Shown here: positions 12,555 to 25,328 of the stretch, one piece after another
How the letters are laid out: every line of letters begins with the position of its first letter
Position numbering within the stretch: the stretch's first letter is position 1
NCBI RefSeq assembly: GCF_031143425.1
Contig: NC_090451.1
Span: forward strand, 350,990,339-351,054,338
DNA from: Pleurodeles waltl
Taxonomy: Eukaryota > Chordata > Amphibia > Caudata > Salamandridae
DNA: 64,000 nucleotides
Direction: 5' to 3'
Notes under the pieces: model-generated
Told to the model about the DNA's origin: nothing
The model's input: only the letters and a program-made list of their open reading frames with translations
Database searches by the model: none
Made by a program: the position numbers and the translations under genes

Positions 12555-15500
12555 CTAAAATTTCCCTGCCTCACAGTCATGCAGAGGCCATGAGGTTTTC
12601 GGGATGGCTACAGTGGCTGTCATCCTTGGGGCCACCGTGGTCTGAGCTGTGGTGGTGGTGGCTATTGTGGGCAATGCTGGCCCTCCTTGGGCAGATGCCC
12701 TCCATACCCCTGTGGCTCTCTCATGGCGATATCGATGTGCCAAATTGCGGAACCCGTCCTCCACATCTAGTATGTGGTGGTAACGCATTGCCCACCTCTG
12801 GAATTCCCGTATCTCCTGGGCATTCATGTTGGCAGCTGTAAACATAGAGAAAGCCAAGCATTAATGACATCATTGTGTGATACATCTACAGATGATATTC
12901 TAACACTTCATCAAAAATAGAACATAGAGTACAAATTACAGTATAGATGACAGAATGTCCCTGAGGAATCACATGCCAACACATCCTACCCATCAACTAG
13001 CTAACAGCACAGCAATGCACAAGGTGTGTACTTAATTAAATGATCTGTGCATCTTTGTACTGCTATTAGTCACATAACAAATGCTGCAAGTACTCCACAT
13101 GTGCCAGGCCAACTAATAACTATCTTCTGGAATGACAATCAAGGCCCACAAGACCTGTGATGTGTAAATGGAACTTGCTGGACGGTATGCAGTTGGTAAT
13201 CATGAGGGGGCATTGTAGTTTGGAACACATGAATGTTTGAATGACATGTCTGTCTTCTACACTGGTATCATCACACCTAGGTACACATATTGACTAGCCC
13301 TGACCCTGTGCCTCTGTGGGGATGGACATGCAACACATACTTTCAAACATCAAGGACAGCCAGGAAGCTTTGGACAGCTGTCTATGGGTTTAGTCAGTCC
13401 ACCACAGGTAAGAAAGCCTGCCAACTAGGATTGACTCAAACATTGGACAATCACATCAACACTAATTTTCTAAATGTGGACAATTGTCAACATCATTACA
13501 TGTCACTGACTCCTTTCCAAAATCAAGCACATTGATGCAAGCACCCATCTGGCCTTGACCTGCATGCACTCCTATGACATTTCACTCAAGTGCCACGTAA
13601 ATGGAGTACAACATGTGGAGCTAGACTCTGCCAGAAAGTCAACCATACAGTCCTACGAGTTCCTTACTTAACAGGGATGCTCAAGTCTGTGGGTAAAACT
13701 TCTGCATCACTGGTCTGTGTGAATCAGGGTATGACTTGCTGACTAAATCATGACACTGGCAACCTCCAAATTAATCATTGGCATACATGTAGCAACAAAT
13801 CACCCTGTTCACCTGCCCATGCCTATAGCGCAGCACTCGACTCCCAATATATGACTGTCCGCCACAGATTGTCCAACTCGAACATGGAACAAAATGTCAA
13901 CCTCCAGTCAAGTCACATATCAGATCACGTGCCAGCACATCATACCTTGCAATGAGTCCAACACACAGGAGTCAATCACACAACAGCTGCAAAATCAACA
14001 CAGGACAAACATATTAACACTTACTGGATACGTCTAGGTCCGCAAATCAAGCAACTTCACCAATTGTATATGGGGCAGAGCCACCTCTAAAACATGGAAC
14101 GGAGATATGTGCTCAATGTCTGCTCACTGTACAAAAGGTGGATCAACAAATTACTGTGTGTGACATTTTATATGATAGAGCAGCACATTAGGCATGTAGC
14201 CACACCAACAGACATAGTCATGCAAACATGCATTGACACTGTCACTCCAGTGAGTGATAGACAAACATATGCACACATACACTGATCCTAACAATCATGT
14301 GGTGCCAAACATGATTACTCAATTTTGTGCTTAAATAATTCTAAAGGGTACTCCATTTTATCATTTGTTATTTTGAGAGACATGCAATGCCACATTCCTG
14401 GTGCACTGCAATACCAGTGACTCAGGTATTGTGGCTTGTGCATCAGGGGACAATGAGTTGCTGTGTGATGCCCATGTGGGTTGAGTTTCGTTCAGGAATT
14501 ATTGTGCTTTCAATGGTTCATTATATGTGTGCCAGTGTTGTATGTAGGTTACATATGCCACATTGGCAGTGTACCCAGAGCCGTATATGCCCCCTATGAC
14601 AGCATGATGGCAGGGATCCTGTGTGTTACTTGATGACAATGTTACGCTAAACATGGATTGGCCATTTATCTGATTCAAAACAACAAAAAGATGTATGCTG
14701 ACAGTGTCTAGTTTGATCATCTATGACAGAATGCATGGGCACAGGTGTAGTATTACACATGAAATGTGTTACTCTGGGACCTGTGCACCAATATCAGGTA
14801 TTGTACATCACACTTTGCCACATTCATTAACTTAGAATTGAGAAGTTGGGTGATCTGTGGTAATACAACCGAACTGACACTGTCCGCTAATTAAAACATT
14901 GGTTAGCAAATGTCCTATTTCTGCAATCTTGATGAGGTAGGTCTCTATTTGAAAGCACCTTGGGAATGGCAGCACTCACAGGAATGCTGGCCTGCTGATC
15001 TTAGCATACCACCATGTCTGTGATAGCCTTCATACTGAGAAGTTAATAATTGTACATATGCTGCACTATATCAGCAGGGGTGTACCAAATGTAAAATAAC
15101 AAACTATTTCCTCACTTAAAATGTATAATGGAAGTAGGCATTGGTCCCTTGCACAACATCATGCAAATTAATAGTTTGTGACCATGCATTCACAAAGAGC
15201 AGGGATCCCATGATGACCCATTCACTTTAGAAAATGGTTTGTCTATAAAGTGACACAGATGGTAACTGCACCAGCTCTGTACCAGCAATTGTGCCCAAGG
15301 TAAAAAATGTTGTTGGGCCTTGCTACTCAATGATAGGATTTCAATACCTACTCCGAAAAGCCATGAGATGAACCTGTTTTGTGCTACTGCAGTCTGGTAG
15401 AATCCGGGCACAATTAGGTTTGGCCATGGGAAAGATTTTCTGTCCAGACGTAAACACACAGAAACAATTAAGTTAGGGATAGATGTTTTTTTTTTTTACG

Positions 15501-16180
15501 TGTAGCATTTGCTTCATTTGTTTATGGAAAGTAGCACAAAAAATGTTGATAGTAGCAAGTGTGCTATACTTTGGCATCCAGAAATAATGCAAATGCTGCA
15601 CAAACAAAGTAGAAATATCGGCCTAAGATATTAGCAGAGTTTAGGAAGATCTTTGTACGTATGGCCATGGATACTGTTCAGACATGGTTTTAAAAAAATG
15701 GGGACTACATTGGATCCTTGTATTAGCATGTGAAATACATCCCATTAGTGGTGCACTCAGAGGTCCTGAATCATACATTGTTTGTTCAACTTGCATTCCA
15801 CATGTCCACAAACAGTGCATGCAGCATGTCACAAAATCTGCTACTGTCACTCCAGAGCATTATACTGTACACATTAGCCTAATTTGTACTCACCAACAGC
15901 GCCACCAATCACCACAACCAGGTGGTCCAGCAGGTCCTGCTTTCGGGCCACCAAGGTAAGCCCAGCAATGTTTCAATTGGTGATCGCTGCGCTGGCTGTT
16001 GAAGAGTCTTCTTAGGTGGAACAGCACCTTTGCCCACCTGAGCCTACTTGCCTCCGTGTGATACCCCTGTATCACCTGGCCCCCAGCCTCCAACATCAGG
16101 GGGAGGAAGTGGCACACCAGCCACACAAAAGCCCCCAGCTCCTCTTCACCCATTCTCCCCAGACTTGTCCTTCCTAACAT
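12555..16180 (-). pseudogene. Harbinger Myb/SANT-like accessory protein gene, one frameshift
   Basis: Two exons on the minus strand. Exon 1 is 16180-15894: ATG, then GEEELGAFVWLV, a helix-rich body and a SANT-like third helix RSDHQLKHCW. It ends at donor G|GTGAGT. Exon 2 begins after acceptor TATGTTTACAG at 12835 and ends at the stop at 12555; it includes AQEIREFQRWAMRYHHILD and a Thr/Ala-rich tail. Exon 1 is shifted by one base near 15953-15958: upstream the frame ends in HCWAYL, downstream the frame giving VARKQDLLDHLVVVIGGAV is the one whose phase (one base left over) joins exon 2 exactly. In Harbinger elements the Myb-like protein binds DNA and takes the transposase to the nucleus (family knowledge). 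Predicted length is about 190 aa. The ~3.06-kb intron is unusually long for such a gene. Confidence 0.72.
12836..15893 (-). other. Intron of the Myb-like gene, with an internal Harbinger-type terminus
   Basis: Bounded by GTGAGT at 15893 and TTTACAG at 12836 (minus strand). Inside, GTAGAAATATCGGCC (15609-15623) followed by TAA nearly copies the element's own terminus GTAGAAATATAGGCC at 21900-21914 in the same orientation. This hints at a nested, partly recognisable second Harbinger element in the intron; its partner end was not found. The rest of the intron shows nothing recognisable. Confidence 0.55.
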
Positions 16181-19175
16181 CTAAAAAACAATTAGGATAG
16201 GAAAGGGTAAAGAGGCAAAAACAGGGAAAGGAGGTATGGAAAGGAAACTTAAATAACCCACAGACAGCCCAACAATACCCCAACTAACAATACCCACAAA
16301 CTCACTCCCAACAGTACAAAGACAATTCTAATCAAAATAAATGATAAAAACACACTTACAATGATTAACAGACACTTATAAAAACACAGAATATAATAGC
16401 AATAGCACACAGGAGACAAAAGCACAATATTCACAGAGACAACTCAATAAACAGCCACACAGTCTAGAATAATCACAGACTGCAAAGTGAAAGTGAAAGT
16501 ACACCCACTGAACCATTTCTGTAAACAGGATATCCTATTACATCACTTCCTGTCTCAATTGCAGGGCTTTTTTTTATATTGCATGAAATTTTATGACACT
16601 GATGGGGTTTGCGTCAATATTTTTTTACGCATATGCATGAAAATTCCCCAGCATTCAAGGATCAATACATTTTTAATGGATAACCAATTTTATGGGGTGC
16701 AGTGTTGGAATTAACGGTAGGGACCAATCGATGTATTATGGGTGTGAGCGTAATTTTTTAACATATATGCGTTATATTTTGACGCATATGCGTCTTTTTT
16801 GAGGTTTTTGCGTCAAAAAATCTATCTTTAACTGTGTTTGTGTAATTTTTTATTTTTTTAACATGCATGCTGCCTATAACTATACAAAGATAGGATGGTA
16901 TGACCTGCAGTGTGTGTTCTAGTGTTTGGGCACATGTGGCAGACCATACTACTGCGGACCATAATACTCATATTGTTGTGCCAGATTATCTCTCTTAACT
17001 GACGAAACAGCAACACAAACTTTTGGAATAAAATTGGTATTTCCTAGATTGAGCAGGTGTTGCATCAATAGAGGATAGCAAGGCTACGCAACTAAACAAA
17101 TAGACTCATAGCCTGTGTTTATGTCTGTGAATTGGCTATTTAAGTTGTTGTTGTGCCTCTGTGCCTCTGTGTGAACGTCACAAGAAAAGTTTTGCGTAAT
17201 GTGCATGTATGAATGTGTCATAATTGTGTATAACCATCAGATGCCATTAATTGAGGTACATCAGTCATGATATGTGTTTGTTATATGTTTTGCGTCTTAT
17301 GCTGTGTGTACTTACTTGACCTTGAGGACAAAACATTTCCCATGGCGAACTATATGCAGGATAGATAGAGCACGGTTGATAATGGCTATGTCAGATATGT
17401 AACCCATCACATTTAATGAAATGTTGAATACCACCTCATGGTCACTTGTGTGTATACTACCCATGAGTCAGGCATTTGAACATGCTAGGTAGGTACTGTA
17501 TTTGTGACAGAGAGTATCAAATCCAATCCTAAAATGGTTATGTACACCACAGTTTGAGTCATGTAAATGACCTATGTTTCTCCTGTGTCTGTGGAGGACC
17601 AGCAGACTATGCTGCATGTGTCCACATATTTCCAGTGGTTCATTGCACAAAGGTGTCCAGTTTAAGTGTGTGGCCAGGTGTACCCTATGTCAGTATTGTC
17701 CTCCATGTTGTCACAGTTATGTGCAGGTCTAGTCATGAGTCTGTGGAGCCAATCCCTGAATTAACAGAGTATCCTTCAAAGCAGAATGGACCTAAAGCCA
17801 AAGATCAACTAATGACACACATGGGGATAGTCTAGCTATGGCACTGCAGAACTTTAATAAGGCTGACGACAGGGCAACCTTGGTGTGCTCAAAAACTTTT
17901 TGGATCAGTAATAGGAAACAGGCAGGTTTCATCACAACATTTGTCCCCAGGGTGGGCTCGAAAATTCCCACTGCAACAGGGACCATTAGTGCTTCTGTGC
18001 TGATTAATCTCACAGCTAGTCACCACGCAAGCACCATCAAAAGGTGGCAGCAAAAGTGAATCTGTGTGTGGACCGTCAGGGCACAAACATGTTTTGTCCT
18101 TACATACACATTAGCAGCCCTTGCTGGAGGCACCGTACCGAATCCATGCATACAGCCATAGCACACAGTCACTGTTTGGCACTAATGAATACATGCAAAA
18201 CCAGACAAGGGATGGGGGCTGGATTAGGTCATTTGAATACATGTCCCAGAGCAGAATACGATAAGTAAACTGATTAAACTATACTATATATTTGAGGATT
18301 CATCGTAGACCTACCAGACACAATACCCCAGGATGAAAGAGAGGGCATGGAAAGCAACTATGAGACAAATGTAGCCACAGGGCACCTCTATGGTTAATGC
18401 AAAGACAGGAACTAGTCAGGCTAACAGGATGCAGGCTTTTGTCAGGAACAAACATGAACATGGCAAATACACAGTGAGCAGACTCTGACTGAGAAAAGCA
18501 GGAACAACACTGTGGGAACTAAAAAAAAATGTGCTGTGGTCTGCAATGTTATACAATCCCCCAAGGGCTCTGGTACACACGTGATTTGTACGCCAACGCA
18601 CAACAAGGAGATTCAGTAAATGGCAGCTTCTAAGCAGTTCCAGGCAGCAACAAGGGCAGGGCAGGTTCAAATGGCTGGTCTGCATGGAAGTGCTCACAGG
18701 TGTGTGCACCTTCAGTCTCTCACAAGTCCTGGAGTTGAGAATCAAGTTCAAAGGGCCAACTGGACCTTTCACATGGGAAGCAATGGACAGCAATGGACTG
18801 CTGATTACAGGTCCTACCAACTACCAGGCAGTGCATTATCGGACCTGAAGTCCATGCAGACTGATGAACAATGACTATGGCATGCCATAATGAAGAGGGA
18901 AGTACACAGGAGTCAGAATGGGAGTCTGGGTGTGTGTAGATGAAGATTCTTAGGATACAGACTGTGTGTGATGTTTGCTGTACATTCATACCTATCAAAT
19001 GTGATGTGGCCTTTTCAGTATCCTAATCTGTATTTCTGCAATGCTCCATGAGGCTAAACTCTGATTATGATTCCTAGGGATCATGTGATGCATAAATATT
19101 TACCCAGAGCATGATTGAGTGATGAAGTGAGGTGTTTAATTACATATGATAACAAAGTGGTGATGGTGACTATAG
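16181..19175. other. Spacer between the two Harbinger genes
   Basis: No coding region. The part upstream of the Myb-like gene (16550-16860) is AT-rich with repeated 'tgcgtcaa' and 'cgcatatgcg' words, which also appear in the transposase leader. It is a plausible promoter region (inference). Confidence 0.45.
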
Positions 19176-21518
19176 TTAGAAGAAGTTTTGTACGATGTTT
19201 TGTCTCCTACGCAATCCTGCAGCTGTGTTTGGATGTTCCCCCTCATTTTCACGGACAGCATCCTCCTCTTCCTCCTCTTCAGGCATTTGTGGATCTGGTT
19301 CATAGAGGGGAATGTTCCTCCTCACACAAATATTGTGCAGGATGGCACAGGTCAAAATGATCTGACAGACCATTTCAAGGGAATATAGGAGGCTGCCTCT
19401 GGTGATGTCCAGGCACCTGAATCTGGACTTCAGGATGCCAAAAGTCCTCTCAATTATGGTGCGTGTCTTATGATGTGCCTCATTATAGGCACGCTCTGCT
19501 GCTGTGCTTGGGTTGGCAATTGGAGTCATGATCCACGGCTGGATCCCGTAACCCTGAACAGCTGAAAGAGAAAATGAGGGTAAGTATTTGGTTGTTGGTT
19601 GCACCGTGATTATCACTTTGCATGGCAGTTGGTATCTTGTGTCGTCTGTGACTCATCAGTGTTTATGGTATTGTGTGGGATTCTAGGCTTCTGTGATGTT
19701 CTTTCTGCATTGGGTTGTTTAACTATCAAAACTGGTGTTTGGCTGATTGACATGATATCAGTGGTATATTTAGAAACTTGCAGTTCAGTGTGTATTTCCC
19801 ATGCGTTAGGTAATGTGAAAGAAGTGTCCGTGTGCCTTCACTGGAGGTGACATGATACTTCCACACACTCAATCAATTACACTGAGGTGGTAACACGTTG
19901 CACTTTATGGCCTGAACATCCCATCCAATTAGACATATATGATTGCAGGTGAAATACAACAGTGAGGCCCTTTGATTTGGCTAGGTGACAATGCACAACA
20001 CATCTCCATAAGTTGGCAGCACTGAAGTGTTCACAATTGACAATGCACAATTATCCCATCTGTGACAAGTTCTATGCAAACCTATTTTTGTGCCCTCACC
20101 GAGTTGGCTCATGTGCATACGTGTACCTACACTACTGAACCTGCTCCAGGTAAGCTGGCTAACTTGGTTGTGGGGGTGAAGGTTTTAGTGTCTGAAGGTC
20201 CCTCTGCCTGTACATCTATTATATATATGGGGAATTGTCTCAATCTGTATGTGTAGCAGTGTGCACTTTGCATTAGTGTCACATCCACATGTTTTCATAG
20301 CACAGTCCACTTCCTTATTGCTAGCTGGCAATGTCACCCCAGGAGTGATGTGAGATGTTGGTACTGCCTCAGTGATTCGATATCACCTTCATTAGAGTCA
20401 CCATCATCATGCTATGTGTCTCATGGTGTTTGACCTGTAGCAAAACACATTACACACTTCTTACACAGGACGTATTGGTTGGAAGGGTGTGGGACTCAGT
20501 GTTATTGATGTGATATTGAAAGATTCATCTTCCAAGTTGTACTGACAGTTAAGGCCATGTCACTGTCACTGTGTGGTTTTAAATTTGTCTTGTGTGGCTC
20601 TAGAGTGGCATCTCTTGTTATTTGCATTTGTCATTTGTCCATAGGTGTGTATCCCATTGGGTCAGGATATCAAACATGACTACCAGTGTCACAACATCAG
20701 TGTCTTCCTGGCCATGTGTCAATGTAGTGGTGTCTGTGTTGTGTGTCCTACAGGGTTGCTGTGCTGTGTGTAAATGACTAGGTTTCTGTACTTACCAACA
20801 AGTAGGCCATTGCCATATCGTCCATCCTGGAAGTGCTGATTGATGATGCTGTGGCGGAAGATGAATGAATCATGTACACTCCCAGGATACTTTGCCATGA
20901 TGTTGGTGAACAATCCACGGTGATCCACAATGGCCTGCACATTGATGGAGAGTGTTTGCTTCCTATTGCGGTATAGATGCTCCGTTGTAGCAGGTGGCAC
21001 AATCCGTACGTGTGTGCAATCTATGGCACCAAGTACGTGCGGGAAGCCATTAATTTGATAAAACCCCTGTTTGGTCTCCTGATGCTTCTGCTGTGTGTTG
21101 GGGAAGCTGATGTGGTGGGTGTGAGAGAGATGATGGCCTCAAGTACCTTGGGAAGGAAGGCAGAAAATGAGGGCTGTGAGATCCAAGCAACCAGGGCACC
21201 AGTAGTTTGAAAAGAACCACTTGCAAACATGTGCAGAACAGCTAGCAGCTTGGTCTCCGGTGGAATGATGTGGGGTGTCTGCAAGCTGGGTGCCAGCTGT
21301 GGCTCAATGTGGCACAGCAGCTGTTGTATGGCTTGCCAGTTTAGTCTGAACCTCTGGATGATGTCATGTTCCCTGGGGCCCTGAAGGGTTGTCCTGGTCC
21401 TAAATACCCTCTCCTGCCTTCTGCGTTGCCTTTGGGGTCCCTGTTGGTTTGGTGGTAGCTGCTGCTGTTGCTCCTGTGCTCTGCGTCTTCGTGCATGCTG
21501 GATGAATAGCACCTCCAT
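19176..21518 (-). pseudogene. Harbinger (HARBI1-like) DDE transposase, one frameshift
   Basis: Exon 1 is 21518-20796, exon 2 is 19561-19176; donor GTAAGT at 20795 and acceptor CTCTTTCAG at 19562 join in phase. The N-terminus is Arg/Gln-rich, followed by the helical block RFRLNWQAIQQLL and FASGSFQ. The DDE_Tnp_4 core follows: first Asp in GAIDCTHVRIVPP, second in KYPGSVHDSFIFRHS, then GYGIQPWIMTP and catalytic Glu in IIERTFGILKSRF. The acidic tail EEEEEED precedes a basic end. A single-base loss near 21115-21121 breaks the frame between ISLTP and HHISFPN. Apart from that the gene would encode about 369 aa, close to the ~350 aa of HARBI1-type proteins. All three catalytic acids are present. The enzyme would cut and paste elements with 3-bp target duplications. 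A sequencing error at the break is possible. Confidence 0.92.
19562..20795 (-). other. Intron of the Harbinger transposase gene
   Basis: 1234 bp between consensus GTAAGT and CTCTTTCAG on the minus strand. No coding content recognised; the short plus-strand frames here are incidental. Confidence 0.75.
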
Positions 21519-21914
21519 GTCTTCCTTTTTGAGCTCTGATGTTGCTTTTGTGAGTTTTCCTTAAGTAGTGGTGTGTTTGCCCCATTTTAATGCCTGCCCT
21601 GACCCAGGCATGAAATTTTGGCGCAAATCGTGATTTGCGCCATTTTACGGCACCGCAGACCAGACGTGCAGCTTTTTTGCGCGGTTGGGTAAATATGGCG
21701 CACGGGTGTTTAAGTCATTTTTTAGACGGGAACGCCTACCTTGCATCTCATTGACACAAGGCAGTTTCACGCATCCAGAAAATGACGCACACTGGGATAT
21801 TTTGATGTTAGACGGGTCTAGCCTCAAGGTATAAATATGGTGTTAAGTTTGTGCCAGATTAGCATTTAAAAAAAATTATGCTAATCCGGTGCAAAGGGAG
21901 TAGAAATATAGGCC
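21519..21914 (-). promoter_or_regulatory. Harbinger 5' terminus and transposase leader
   Basis: Minus-strand order: terminus GGCCTATATTTCTACTCC (from 21914), CTTTGCACCGGATTAGCAT, then blocks GTGTGCGTCATTTTCTGGAT, ATGCAAGGTAGGCGT, ATGACTTAAACACC and GCGCCATATTTA, then the start codon at 21518. The same blocks occur in the same order in the MITE at 33377-33690. This shows that the ~300-bp end is shared by autonomous and nonautonomous members and probably contains transposase or Myb-like binding sites (inference). Confidence 0.75.
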
Positions 21915-21917
21915 ATA

Positions 21918-24900
21918 GTTTTTAAGGACCTCAAACAATTGCCTGTTGATTTCCCTAATCTTATCCAGGCATGCAAACTGACCCAGGGCCAGATCCAGAT
22001 TGAGTAAATCACCCAGGTAACCCTCCACCAGTGTGTACATTGACCCAACTCATTCCAGGGAGCTCCCCATTGCACTCCATTTAATTCTGTGCTGGTTTGA
22101 GGTTACGCAGTGCTATTGTCAAAGGGATCAACACGACTGATTGTACCTTTGCATACCGGGTTATCCAGAGGGAGGGCTAGGGCATTGTGGTCACTGTCAT
22201 GTCTGGGCATTACTGTCATGTCAATGATGTGCAGCGATAGTCTAACATCTACCAATATATAGTTTATCAGGGTGGAGCTCTCAACACAAATAAAAGTGTG
22301 CCTCCCTCCCCCGTCCAATGGCGTTCTTCCATTACATGCTGGAATATTCGGACTTAAAGCCAAGGAATTTGTTTGCAGGGAAAACAGGGACCATTTTTTA
22401 TGGGCGGAATTATCAGGTCCTGGATGTTCCAGGCCCCCTATCTTCCTCCAGGGTAAAGTCATTAGCATTAACATCCAGGGGCTCAAATTGGCAATTAGAG
22501 TCCTTCCCCACTATTTTGTGAGCACCTTCCAGCACACAAGCCAGGAGTGTTGGGAGTAGTTCAGCAGTGGGTGATTCCTGTCTATTTCCCACAGGTCTCA
22601 AATAAATATTATATACACAGAGGACTAGGTTAGAGGGAAATGTAAGAGTTACAACTTGTAGGTCGTCTGATGCTATGGTAACTGCTTCAACTGTACAACC
22701 AAGGGTGGAGCTTATCAAAATTGCCAGGCACCCTGGAGGTCTGCCCCTGCCCCTCACTACTGCTTTTTTGCTATAGATTACAAAGCCTACATGATGCACC
22801 TGTGTGGTTAACCAGGCCTCCTGTAAGAGGCAGAGATCGAACTGGTCTCTAAAATGGCCTTAGTCCATGCAGCCAACTTTGGTACCAAGCCCTGCAACAT
22901 TCCCTGAGAGTAGCCTGATAAATAGGCGGTATTGAGTTTCTACTGACACCTTAGTTGCCCTGCCCTTGATAGTCACCTCCTCACCAGTCAATTTATTGGG
23001 GTCAGGATGTTGCATGTGGGCCTTCTTTCCCTACCCCCTTTCCCCACCTGGTTCGCTATTGTTGCTGTTGCTAGACTTGAGAATTCATGAGTGGGACAGC
23101 AATTGTTCACCTATATCTCTAGATTCTCTGTCAACCGGAGCCAACTTAGGGCTGACTGGGGCTACAGGGAGGAAAGTTTGGTGTTCTATCTCTCTATCTG
23201 ACCTGACACCGTTCTCGTATTCATCCCATGACCCTGGATATCAACTCAATTCGCCCACTTCACAGGTGACTTGGTGAGCTATGCATGGCTCTCTCCTTCC
23301 CCCCACCTGGCACTGTAAAGACTTACGACAATCTTTGCTTTTTGCCGCCATAAAAGGGTAACATCCCAGACGCCTGGTGCCAATCATTCAATCAACTCCC
23401 TCAAGTGCATCAAATCGATTGGTTGTGGGAATACTGTATGCTACCCTATGGGGTTGTTGGCCGGCGGGACTGCCACTCTGCCAATAGTGTAATGGAGTTG
23501 TGGTTCTGAGGGATTGCTCCTAGCATAGGAACTAGGTTTATAGAAGTAGCCCCAAGGGAGAAATGCAATATTTGATCCCCCTCCTGAATGCTCACATGGT
23601 CAAAGAACAGCTTCCATACCAAGTGTGGATCGCTAAAGTAAAAAATTACACAATCCCCTGGATGGCCCACCGGCCCCTACGGGTGAATAGGATCTTATTT
23701 GCCATTGAAAGGGGAAAGTTTTTGTTTTAGACTAGCCAAATATATGTTGGCAAGCTCCTTGTACGATTCTCTCTGTTCCTCACATAACTATGGAACTCCA
23801 GATAAGATTGCCATGTAGGGTCAGGAAGCATTGGATTATTTGATATGGGAGGTTGTGGTTATGTGGCAAACATACAGTCCCAGGAGACCCATTACTGATG
23901 ACTTTCTTGTTAGGTTGACCACCCTGGCGTCTTCCCCATAGTGGGAGATCCTACTGACGGCAAGGTGGCACCAGGTTGTGCTGGGAATAATGATAGTAAG
24001 CCTAGGGTACCAAAGCCCCAGACAGTACTCGAAGGGGAATCATTGGAATGACTAGGCATTCTCATCATTCCACTTTGATTAGCAGGCTTTGGTATCTGCT
24101 GGAGCTTTGATATGGGAAGGACTTTGAGCGCTTCCTCCATCGCTTGTAAGAGTGCCAATATTGGGGTAAGTTCTCCTCACAGAAGAACCTTGACTTTGGC
24201 TACTAGCTCCTCCGCAAGTTGAGACATATAAAGGAAATGGGAGCAGGAGACCCTTCCAGTTGGGTTGGTGGATGTCTGGGATTTATTTGAAAGGTCCAGT
24301 TGAGGGCCAACTTCATTATGTTTAATTCGGGCTTTCTTCCGGGACCTCTGCTACTGGGGAACAATGGCAGTCCATGTTGCAAACATCAGGAGAATGCACT
24401 CCAATGGAAGCGTACTGTGTTCGGTCTGCCACCCCAACCCTCTGACCAGGGGCAGCACTAGGTTCTTTGATGAAAGTCGCTAAGTCCAAAGTATTATTAG
24501 TGTAGCTGGGTGGAGAGTCAAGCCTGAGCCCAGAGACAGTCTTCTCTCTGTCAGTTTGATCTCTGTTGAAATAAACCCCATCGTCCTCTGCAACATTCAA
24601 TCTATTGATGTGGTTTGTGGGTGTGGGGGGACAGCCATGGCCCGTCTAGCGCATTTTCACTTGCCCATATTGCCTGCGCTAACTGAACTCAGGTACTCAG
24701 GTGAATCAAATAAGTCAGCTGTCTCTTTTTGTCATCAATTTATAGGACCAAAGGGACCATTCACTTTGCTTAGGTGGCTTCCCTTTAAGGTTGGCGCCTG
24801 CATTGTTGAATGTGAGAGAACACAACGCACACAATCCAGGCTGCGTTACACAGACTTGTGCTGGACCAAAAGCCATATGTCTGCTTAAAGGGAGCTAAGT
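21918..24900 (-). mobile_element. LINE 5' portion: ORF1-like region and APE endonuclease, degenerate
   Basis: On the minus strand the APE-type endonuclease is recognisable in pieces: NVAGLGTK near 22890, CLLQEAWLTTQVHHVGF near 22830-22780, GRGRPPGCLAILISS near 22755-22710, VYNIYLRP near 22605, INYILVDVRLSLHIIDM near 22260-22210 and the active-site motif SDHNALALPL near 22180. A linker-like frame continues to the junction with the Harbinger terminus at 21914. Upstream (24600-23000) are fragments that may be ORF1, for example CVIFYFSDPHLVWKLFFD near 23650. No RT follows because the sequence is interrupted there. The clade is uncertain. Stops and frameshifts throughout. Confidence 0.7.
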
Positions 24901-25091
24901 AGATTATTAAAACTAATAGTGAGTGGATGCACTTACCTCACTTACTTAGTGAACGTTAGGGGGGATGGCCCAACCTCCTCTGGGCTCTGATGGGTGCAGA
25001 CGGGCTCGCTTTTGACCCAGTCTTAGCCCAGAGATGTGCCCAGTCGAGTCCCACACGCATCCAAGGCACGTCGCACTCCGCGGGGGATCAG

Positions 25092-25328
25092 CAGCCCTTT
25101 TGGCCGCCACTGCTGATGTGAAGCACCTGCTGCCTTCCCGTGATGTGCCCTGGTGTTGTAGTGTCCTTTTGCCATGTGGAAAAAATGTCCCTGCTTCCGG
25201 GGTTGGCAGGGGATGTTCTTTGAGTTTTGGCCGATTTGTAATGCTCCCAAACTGGTGATGCAGACCCCTCTCACCACCTAACAACAAGCCCCCATGGAAC
25301 TTAAGTACACCCACACCGCGGGGATCAG
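25092..25328 (+). repeat. ~237-bp repeat unit, copy 1
   Basis: Runs from cagcccttttggccgccact to ccgcggggatcag. It matches 28142-28375 throughout (gaagcacctgctg, aatgtccctgct, cccaaactggtgatgcag, cccctctcaccacctaa). A preceding ccgcgggggatcag at 25078-25091 looks like the end of another unit, so the target was a short tandem array. Confidence 0.85.

Larger units (their letters stand above)
12555..21914 (-). mobile_element. Near-complete autonomous PIF/Harbinger element
   Basis: The element reads on the minus strand from its terminus at 21914 (GGCCTATATTTCTACTCC...), through a ~400-bp leader, the two-exon DDE transposase gene (21518-19176), a ~3-kb spacer, and a two-exon Myb/SANT-like gene (16180-12555). 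A DDE transposase plus a Myb-like partner is the standard Harbinger gene pair. The putative 3-bp target site after the terminus is ATA (21915-21917). Both genes keep consensus splice sites in matching phase, and each has only one 1-bp frame break, so the copy is young. The left terminus is not located; 12555 is the Myb-like stop codon, not the element end. The 21914 end interrupts a LINE at 21918-24900. Confidence 0.85.

Noticed and set aside
18416..18998. Overlapping 134-aa and 92-aa minus-strand frames
   Set aside because: Lie in the Harbinger spacer, no recognisable motif, no consistent splice sites.
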